This document shows positions 48,211-53,807 of a stretch of 53,807 bases of DNA, piece after piece. Position 1 is the stretch's first letter. Each line of letters opens with the position of its first letter. The notes below the pieces were generated by a model. It searched no databases, was not told the origin of the DNA, and saw only the letters and a list, made by a program, of their open reading frames with translations. The position numbers were made by a program, and so were the translations under genes. Source of the stretch: an uncultured Rhodopila sp. Its GTDB lineage: Bacteria; Pseudomonadota; Alphaproteobacteria; Acetobacterales; Acetobacteraceae. Location: assembly GCA_903932145.1 (NCBI GenBank), contig CAIZFE010000033.1, positions 1 through 53,807 of the forward strand, in the 5' to 3' direction.

Positions 48211-50988
48211 ATGAAATCGATGCGATACAGGTCTCTCGGCTGGATCATGATGGGCGCCTGGATGGGTGCCTTCCCGATTGCTGCCCATGCCGCGGACTAT
48301 CTGGCCACGGCAAAGGCTTCGCTGAAAAAGGGCGACCTCAAGTCCGCCCAGATCGATCTGCGCAACGCCGTACGCAACGACCCCCAAAACGCCGAAGCAC
48401 ACTACTGGCTCGGGCGCGTCACCTTCGAACTGGGCGACCCGGTCGCCTCCGAACGAGAGGCGATCGCCGCCCGTGAGCGCGGTTTCGACCCGCATCAGAC
48501 GGTTCCGCTGCTCTCGCAAGCGCTGCTGGCGGAAAACAAGTTCGACGAACTGCTGACAATGCTGAAGCCGGAAGGGAAGGACCCGCAGCTTGACGCCGCT
48601 ATTCTGGTAGCGCGCGGCTATGCCCAGGTGGGCCTGAAACGGCCCGAAGACGCGCAAAAATCCTTCGGCGAGGCTGAACAGGTCGCACCCAACGCGGTGG
48701 AGCCGCTGCTGGCCGATGCCCGTTTGTCGGTTGCCCGCGCCGATCTGAACGGCGCACAGCTCAAGATCGACAGGGCCATCGCGGCGCAGCCGAAATCGCA
48801 GGAAGCGTTGCTGGCCAAGGCGCAGTTGCTGCGCCTGAAAAACGACGTGCCCGGCGCCATCGCCGTGCTGGATGAGCTGATCGCCGATCAGCCGACTGTC
48901 ATGCAAGCCCGGCTGGATCGCGCCAGCCTGGAACTGGCCGCCGGTAAGAACGACGCCGCAAAGGCCGACATCGATGCCGTGATGAAAGGCACGCCAGGCA
49001 ACGTGCAAGCCATCTATCTGCTCGCGGTCATGGAAGCCCAGGCCCGCAACTACAAAGCCGCCGACACCGACCTTGAACGTATCGCGCCATACATCGGCCG
49101 GATTCAGCGAGCCTTCTACCTTCAGGCCGTCATCAAGGAACAACTCGGTCAGCTCGAGCAAGCCGAGGAAGCCGCCCGGAAATACCTCGGACGCGCGCCG
49201 AACGATCTGGCCGCCTACAAGGTCCTGGCGCGTATCCAGTCCGCCAAACACCGGCCCGAGCAGGTCATTGAGACGCTGGCGAAGGTTGCCGAATCCGGCA
49301 AAGGCGACGCCGAGGCCTACGACTTGCTCGGCCGGGCCTATGCCGCCACCGGACGTGCCACGGACGCAGTCACCGCGTTCCAAAAGGCGGAGTCGCTGGC
49401 GCCGAACGATGTCGGGGTCCAAACCCGGCTGGCCTCCGTTCGCATGGGCATGGGTGACGTCGATACCGCCATGGGTGACCTTGAACACACGCTCGAACTG
49501 GCGCCGAAGCTGCCGGCCGTCGGGGAGGCTTTGTTCTTTGCCGCACTGGCCACCGGCGACACAACCAAGGCCGGGGCCGCGCTGGCCAAAATCCATGCGG
49601 CCCAGGGATCGACTGAGATTGTGGGCAATCTGGACGGCCTGTTCAAGCTGGCGCAGATCGACTTCACCGGTGCCAAAACGGTCTTCGCCGGACTCGTCGA
49701 AAAATATCCGGATTTCACCCCGGCCAAGATCAATCTCGCCCGCGTCAATATTATGCTGGGCGACCGGCCCGCGGCCGAGAAGATCCTGATCGACGTCCTG
49801 GCCAAACAACCGGTCGCCGAACCGGCGATGTCGATGATGGTCTCCGCCTATGCCCAGTCGAACCGGTTGCCGGAAGCGATCGCGGTGCTGGAAAGGGCGC
49901 ACAAAACCGAACCAGCCCTGACCCGCATAACCGTCAGCCTGGGGGATCTGTATATTAGAGCCGGCACGCCGCAAAAAGCGCTCGACCTGGCCGGGGCGGA
50001 AAAAGGACCCAGTGCCACCGCATCCGACATCTTGAGCCTGAAGGCGGCAGCCTACCTGGCTTTGGGACAGAAAAAGGACGCCCGCACCGTCTATACCGAC
50101 ATCCTGAAAGACGACGCGACCGTGGTCGGCGCGCGCCGGCAGCTTGTCGCGTTGCTCATCGAGGCCGGCGACTTCGAAAGCGCGCGCAACACGGTTATCG
50201 CCGGGATTTCCGCCAACCCGCGCAACTATCAGCTCTATCAGGACTACGTCATGATCGATCTGAAATCGACCGGGATGGAGGCAGCGCTGGCAACAGCCGA
50301 CCGTCTGCAATCGCAGGATCGCGATTTCCCCGGCATCAAGGCCCTGAAGGGCGACATCTATCTGGCGGCGAACCGTCCGATCGACGCCGTGGCGGCCTAC
50401 ACCGAGGCGAATAACGCGGCACCGTCGAGTCTTCTGGTCACCCGTCTGGCCGGCGCGCTGCTGCGAACGGGCCACGCCGACGACTCCAAGGTGCTGCTCC
50501 TGAAATGGCTGGGCGATCACCCCGGGGATCTGGTGGCAATCGAACAGGTGGCTGAAATCAGCATTGCCACGAGTAAATTGGACGACGCCGCAAAATACCT
50601 GGAAATGCTGCTGAAGCTGAAGCCGCACGATCCGGTGGGTCTGAATAATCTCGCCTGGGTTTATCAGCAGCAGGGCAAAGATGCTCCGGCCCAGGCGCTG
50701 GCGCGTCAGGCCTACATACTGTCGCCCAGCCCGCAAACCGCCGACACCCTGGGCTGGATCCTGACCACCTCCGGCGACGCCAAAAGCGGCGTGACGCTGC
50801 TCCGTCAGGCAACCGGCGACGGCACTCCCGATCCTCGCATCGTCTATCACTATGCGGTGGCCCTGAAGGACACCGGTGATAAGGACGAGGCCAAAAAGCA
50901 GCTTGGCATCGTCCTGGAAAACAAGGGCGCGTTCAAAGACCGGGCCGAAGCGCAGAAGCTGATGGACGATCTGGCGAAAGGCACCTGA
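48211..50988 (+). CDS. prsT: PrsT: large periplasmic TPR protein of the XrtA locus
   Basis: A 925-residue tetratricopeptide repeat protein that spans most of 2.8 kb, with more than fifteen TPR-like helical pairs (A-x-x-x-L-G-x-x-x-x and N-P-x-x-P patterns). The signal peptide is M-K-S-M-R-Y-R-S then I-M-M-G-A-W-M-G-A-F-P-I-A-A-H-A, ending in A-H-A. TIGR02917 family members are normally lipoproteins; here no lipobox Cys is found, so it is predicted to be soluble and periplasmic, an unusual point. It starts two bases after the prsR stop. The function is thought to be a scaffold for EPS assembly; this is not proven. Confidence 0.92.
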   Translation: MKSMRYRSLGWIMMGAWMGAFPIAAHAADYLATAKASLKKGDLKSAQIDLRNAVRNDPQNAEAHYWLGRVTFELGDPVASEREAIAARERGFDPHQTVPLLSQALLAENKFDELLTMLKPEGKDPQLDAAILVARGYAQVGLKRPEDAQKSFGEAEQVAPNAVEPLLADARLSVARADLNGAQLKIDRAIAAQPKSQEALLAKAQLLRLKNDVPGAIAVLDELIADQPTVMQARLDRASLELAAGKNDAAKADIDAVMKGTPGNVQAIYLLAVMEAQARNYKAADTDLERIAPYIGRIQRAFYLQAVIKEQLGQLEQAEEAARKYLGRAPNDLAAYKVLARIQSAKHRPEQVIETLAKVAESGKGDAEAYDLLGRAYAATGRATDAVTAFQKAESLAPNDVGVQTRLASVRMGMGDVDTAMGDLEHTLELAPKLPAVGEALFFAALATGDTTKAGAALAKIHAAQGSTEIVGNLDGLFKLAQIDFTGAKTVFAGLVEKYPDFTPAKINLARVNIMLGDRPAAEKILIDVLAKQPVAEPAMSMMVSAYAQSNRLPEAIAVLERAHKTEPALTRITVSLGDLYIRAGTPQKALDLAGAEKGPSATASDILSLKAAAYLALGQKKDARTVYTDILKDDATVVGARRQLVALLIEAGDFESARNTVIAGISANPRNYQLYQDYVMIDLKSTGMEAALATADRLQSQDRDFPGIKALKGDIYLAANRPIDAVAAYTEANNAAPSSLLVTRLAGALLRTGHADDSKVLLLKWLGDHPGDLVAIEQVAEISIATSKLDDAAKYLEMLLKLKPHDPVGLNNLAWVYQQQGKDAPAQALARQAYILSPSPQTADTLGWILTTSGDAKSGVTLLRQATGDGTPDPRIVYHYAVALKDTGDKDEAKKQLGIVLENKGAFKDRAEAQKLMDDLAKGT

Positions 50989-51009
50989 GCCGCCTTGCGT
51001 GCACAGGCC

Positions 51010-52191
51010 ATGACCCCGATCCGGCTGCTGACGTTCTCGACGCTGTTTCCCCACGAAGCCCGCCCCAACCAGGGGATCTTCGTGGAGAATCGACTGCGTC
51101 ATCTGCTGGCCAGCGGCGAGGCGACCACTACGGTGCTGGCGCCGGTGCCGTGGTTTCCCAGCCGATCCGCCCGGTTTGGCGATTGGGCACTGAACGCACG
51201 CGCCCCGGCGGTCGAAACCCGCCACGGGTTTGAAATCCGCCACCCGCGTTTTCCGGTCATCCCCAAGATCGGGATGTCGGCGGCCCCCTGGTTGCTGTAC
51301 CGCGCGATGGTTCCCCAGATTGCCCGCCTGCTGGCCGAGGGGCATCGCTTTGACGCCATCGATGCCCACTACTTCTATCCCGACGGCGTCGCCGCCGCAT
51401 GGCTCGGACGCCGCTTCGGCCTGCCCGTGGTCATCACCGCACGCGGGACGGATGTGAATCTGATCCCGCAATACCGGGTGCCGCGCGGGTTGATTGAAGG
51501 CGCGATCCGTGACGCAAGCGCGCTGATCACCGTAAGTGCCGCGCTGAAACAGGTGTTGGTGGATCTGGGCGCGCCCGACGATAAAGTCACCGTGCTACGC
51601 AACGGGGTGGAGACAGACCTATTTCGTCCCCCCGCCGATCGCGCCGCGATCCGGTCGCGTCTGAACCTGAAGGGGCCGACATTGATCTCGGTCGGCGGCC
51701 TGATCGAACGAAAGGGCCACCACCGCACGATCGAGGCGATGCTACAGCTTCCGGGCTTCGAGCTGATCATCGCCGGCGAGGGACCAGAGCGCGGCCGGCT
51801 GTCGGCCATGATCGAGACCCTCGGGTTGGGTGACCGCGTCCGCCTTCTGGGACCCCGGCCCCACAAAGAATTACCGGACCTGTACGGTGCGGCGGATGCC
51901 TCGGTGCTGGCATCCTCACGCGAAGGCTGGGCCAACGTGCTTCTGGAATCGATGGCCTGCGGCACCCCGGTCGCCGCCGCGAACATCTGGGGCAACCCCG
52001 AGGTCGTGCAGGCACCGGCCGCCGGAGTGATTTACGAATCCAACACCCCGGACGGTGTCGCCGCCGGGGTGCGGCAGCTGTTCGCGAACCTGCCGCTCCG
52101 CACGGCGACCCGCGCCTATGCGGAGCCGTTCAGTTGGGACGCGACGACGGCCGGTCAGTTGGCGCTGTTCCGGCGAGTGATCGGGCGCTAA
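51010..52191 (+). CDS. Family 4 glycosyltransferase of the XrtA/EPS locus
   Basis: A GT-B glycosyltransferase of about 393 residues from ATG 51010; the frame is open from TTG 50995. N-terminal F-S-T-L-F-P-H-E-A-R-P-N-Q-G-I-F-V-E-N-R-L is typical of GT4 enzymes in exosortase loci. The donor domain includes V-G-G-L-I-E-R-K-G-H, I-I-A-G-E-G-P-E-R, L-G-P-R-P-H-K-E-L-P, and E-G-W-A-N-V-L-L-E-S-M-A-C-G-T-P-V with the E-x7-E-like catalytic loop. It begins 21 bases after prsT, so it belongs to the same operon. The sugar donor is unknown; it probably adds one residue to the lipid-linked repeat unit. Confidence 0.9.
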   Translation: MTPIRLLTFSTLFPHEARPNQGIFVENRLRHLLASGEATTTVLAPVPWFPSRSARFGDWALNARAPAVETRHGFEIRHPRFPVIPKIGMSAAPWLLYRAMVPQIARLLAEGHRFDAIDAHYFYPDGVAAAWLGRRFGLPVVITARGTDVNLIPQYRVPRGLIEGAIRDASALITVSAALKQVLVDLGAPDDKVTVLRNGVETDLFRPPADRAAIRSRLNLKGPTLISVGGLIERKGHHRTIEAMLQLPGFELIIAGEGPERGRLSAMIETLGLGDRVRLLGPRPHKELPDLYGAADASVLASSREGWANVLLESMACGTPVAAANIWGNPEVVQAPAAGVIYESNTPDGVAAGVRQLFANLPLRTATRAYAEPFSWDATTAGQLALFRRVIGR

Positions 52192-52204
52192 CGACTGTCG
52201 CGTC

Positions 52205-53143
52205 TTATCCGGCAATCGGCGCCAGCCCCTGTTCCTGCCGCACGGCGTTGATGATTTGCAGCACACGCTCCCGGTACGGCCGGTATTGCACGCCGAACTC
52301 TGACACCAGCCGTGTGTTGTCGATGAGATAATTGCCGGAGCTGTCCTTGCCGCCGGTTTGCTGCGCGAAGGTGATACGCGCGTCCGGCAGGAAGCCCCGC
52401 ACCATCGCGGCGAGGTCGCCCATGCTGATCACCTGACCGCCGGAGCTGTAAATCTGGTGCGCCGGCTTGTCGGTCATGATGACGCGGACGAACACCTCGG
52501 CGATGTCGTCCACATGGATCGGGCAGCGCATGGCGTCAGCGAACGGGAACTCGACCGGTTCGCCGCGGGCCGGGCGGGTGATGCAGTTCACGTGATCGAC
52601 AGAGCCGCGCACTTTATCAGGTCCTGTGACGTTGGCCGGGCGGATGCCGGTGATCGTCATACCGAATTTGGCGACATAGTCCTTGGCCTGGAATTCGTTG
52701 AAGGATTTGTGCATCGCGTACTGGTAGTCGCCGCGGTGCAGATCGTCCTCGGTCACCAGACGGTCGCCGAAATGCTTCTGCTGGCCATTCACCGCCAGGG
52801 AACTGGCATAGACGGTGTGCTTGATTTTCAAAATCCGCGCGGCCTCGAAGCAATTGTCCATGCCGATGATGTTGAGCTTGGTGGCAAGGTGTGGCGGCAG
52901 GTCCTGGCCGAGGTTGTAGGACAGATTCATGACCCGGTCGGCACCGGAGGCATCCATCTGGTTGATGACGTCGTCGAATTGAGTGACGTCGCCGCGCGTG
53001 ACTTTCACCTTGTCTTCGAACGCGGAAAAATTGGCGGTGTGCGGGTTGATGTCCATGCAGACCACGCTTTCACCGCGTGCAACCAGCAGCGGGATGACAC
53101 GGGTGCCGATGAAGCCGGTGCCGCCGACGACGAAAACAGTCAT
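52205..53143 (-). CDS. NAD-dependent epimerase/dehydratase (extended SDR)
   Basis: A 312-residue Rossmann-fold protein: nucleotide-binding V-V-G-G-T-G-F-I-G-T-R near the N-terminus, catalytic Tyr-x3-Lys in Y-Q-Y-A-M-H-K, upstream Ser in Y-A-S-S-L-A-V-N-G, and substrate-binding R-P-A-N-V-T-G-P-D-K. This is the sugar-nucleotide epimerase type, not a short-chain dehydrogenase with alternate fold. ATG 53143 is natural. It converges with the glycosyltransferase (13-base gap), so it could supply the sugar nucleotide. The specific sugar is unknown. Confidence 0.9.
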   Translation of the reverse strand: MTVFVVGGTGFIGTRVIPLLVARGESVVCMDINPHTANFSAFEDKVKVTRGDVTQFDDVINQMDASGADRVMNLSYNLGQDLPPHLATKLNIIGMDNCFEAARILKIKHTVYASSLAVNGQQKHFGDRLVTEDDLHRGDYQYAMHKSFNEFQAKDYVAKFGMTITGIRPANVTGPDKVRGSVDHVNCITRPARGEPVEFPFADAMRCPIHVDDIAEVFVRVIMTDKPAHQIYSSGGQVISMGDLAAMVRGFLPDARITFAQQTGGKDSSGNYLIDNTRLVSEFGVQYRPYRERVLQIINAVRQEQGLAPIAG

Positions 53144-53273
53144 GGTTTGGTTCCCCCTTTTGGATTTGGGGAAAGGATTCCCCGGATCGGAGTTGGGGGC
53201 AAGGGTTGGGGGGATTAGCGATTTCTCACTAGAGCATGTTCAGTTTGACCGGAATCGCACAGGTCTCCCTGAT

Positions 53274-53352
53274 CGTAACGGCCCGGCTTGTCCGGGCCAC
53301 CCGTGACCCGACGGTGCCACGACAGGTGACCCGGACAATCCGGGCCATGACG
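53274..53352 (-). repeat. Dispersed palindromic repeat, family B, second good copy
   Basis: The reverse complement matches the copy at 29767-29846 along the whole 80 bases: CGTCATGGCCCGGATTGTCC at one end, CACCTGTCGTGGCACCGTC in the middle, and GGCCCGGACAAGCCGGGCC at the other. The ends are complementary. Confidence 0.82.
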
Positions 53353-53428
53353 ACGGGAAATTGCAATGTTTTTAGTCATCGTAAAGATGCTCTATGCTGC
53401 TCGCGGTCGCGATCATGGTCTGCATCTT

Positions 53429-53491
53429 GGTGCGCGGCGGCGTGCCATCCCCGTCGTGGCTGGTCAGAGATGTCAAGAGACGTGGGTCCCC
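53429..53491 (+). repeat. Dispersed repeat family A, diverged copy
   Basis: GGTGCGCGGCGGCGTGCC and CATCCCCGTC, then GCTGGTCAGAGAT and ACGTGGG follow the same order as the element in the GT-C gene read on the minus strand (GGTGCGCGAAGGCGCACC, CATCCACGTC, GCTGGTCCGAGAT, ACGTGGATGG). The right arm has decayed. Confidence 0.6.
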
Positions 53492-53494
53492 AAT

Positions 53495-53807
53495 TCAGCC
53501 GGATCGCCGCCATTTCGACCCGCCTCGCTTCCGCTTACCCTTGCTGAACAATCCCGGCGGTCCGCCAGACCCGAACGTCGCCATCAGCCGTGATCGCGTG
53601 TCCCCGGGTTCGGCCGGCGAACCTGCCCGCAGCTCAGCCCCCACCCCGTTCAGCGCCTCGATCCAAACCGCATCGATCTCGCGCTGCTCGGGCGAGGCCG
53701 TCGCCGCATCCGTCTCCAGCGTCGCCGCCACGGTCTGCATCGCATCGGCCCAATCCGTCCCGGTCAACCCGCCGGTCACCGGAGCCTCCGTTACCGGCTC
53801 AGACCCG
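53495..53807 (-). CDS. Hypothetical protein, partial at window edge
   Basis: The frame is open from the right edge to a stop at 53495, about 103 residues. An internal GTG at 53779 could start it, but there is no ribosome site and no stop upstream, so the gene probably begins outside the window. The sequence is Ala/Thr/Glu-rich and helical (M-Q-T-V-A-A-T-L-E-T-D-A-A-T-A-S), then W-I-E-A-L-N-G-V-G-A-E-L, with a basic, Gly/Lys-rich C-terminus (S-K-G-K-R-K-R-G-G-S-K). No family is recognised. Confidence 0.5.
   Translation of the reverse strand, partial: GSEPVTEAPVTGGLTGTDWADAMQTVAATLETDAATASPEQREIDAVWIEALNGVGAELRAGSPAEPGDTRSRLMATFGSGGPPGLFSKGKRKRGGSKWRRSG

Larger units (their letters stand above)
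53144..53494. other. Repeat-rich intergenic region
   Basis: No gene is supported. The space holds two dispersed repeats (53274-53352 and 53429-53491). It also has an outer inverted repeat TAGAGCAT at 53230 and ATGCTCTA at 53387 that brackets the first of them, suggesting a composite insertion. Confidence 0.6.

Noticed and set aside
48121..51471. A 1116-codon open frame on the minus strand
   Set aside because: It is antisense to prsT and its neighbours, rich in Gly, Arg, Gln and Asp as expected for a GC-rich shadow frame, and has no recognisable domain.
1..53807. CRISPR arrays or rRNA genes
   Set aside because: No regularly spaced direct repeats and no rRNA-like conserved stretches were seen on either strand.

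Overview
The window looks like a chromosomal segment of a GC-rich alphaproteobacterium, most likely of the Acetobacteraceae/Rhodospirillales. This is inferred from protein style, an XrtA exopolysaccharide locus of proteobacterial type, a Val-type tRNA with an alphaproteobacterial acceptor stem, and GC-rich intergenic palindromes. No rRNA or other decisive marker is present.

Region 1 (about 1-15.4 kb) is an accessory island. It opens inside the end of an IS66-type element (inverted repeat ending at 140) that interrupts a phage-type tyrosine integrase, of which only the C-terminal part is in view. The rest is a patchwork: small phage/plasmid-like proteins, an XRE regulator, an AAA+ ATPase whose 3' end runs into an N-terminally shortened methyltransferase, an orphan Flp pilin, a frameshifted relic of a second methyltransferase, a PH-domain membrane protein, a dinB relic, two serine recombinases (one with a candidate res site), a GNAT acetyltransferase, a papain/transglutaminase-like protein overlapping an HU-family gene, and a secreted cupredoxin. 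The most unusual content is a two-gene module at 9412-10867: a membrane-anchored DUF559/Vsr-like nuclease with an extracytoplasmic domain, followed by a secreted protein homologous to that domain. A tRNA-like inverted repeat near 15.3 kb may mark the right edge.

Region 2 (about 15.8-29.9 kb) is housekeeping and metabolic: a Nudix protein, an Atm1-type ABC exporter, ribosomal protein L28, a patatin-like lipase, a TVP38/flavin disulfide reductase pair, an outer-membrane protein, thioredoxin reductase, a LysR regulator, a PLP decarboxylase and a GH5 glycosidase. Between the LysR gene and the decarboxylase lie a perfect FNR-type box and a string of hairpins ending in a strong terminator, a candidate oxygen-regulated small RNA.

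Region 3 (about 29.9-53.1 kb) is built around cell-surface polysaccharide. After a GtrB-like GT2, a GT-C membrane transferase and a fluoroacetate-dehalogenase-like hydrolase comes a textbook XrtA (exosortase A) exopolysaccharide locus. On the minus strand, from 43.97 down to 33.8 kb, it holds Wza-like export, a chain-length determinant, a tyrosine autokinase, a TIGR03016-type outer-membrane protein, an XrtA-associated ATPase, a DUF3473 polysaccharide deacetylase, a FemAB-like protein and an exosortase A/EpsI fusion. Divergently on the plus strand are PrsK histidine kinase, PrsR sigma-54 activator, PrsT TPR protein and a glycosyltransferase. An epimerase gene and the start of an uncharacterised gene close the window. 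Three dispersed palindromic repeat families occur; one copy sits in frame inside the GT-C gene and another at the 5' end of the GH5 gene.
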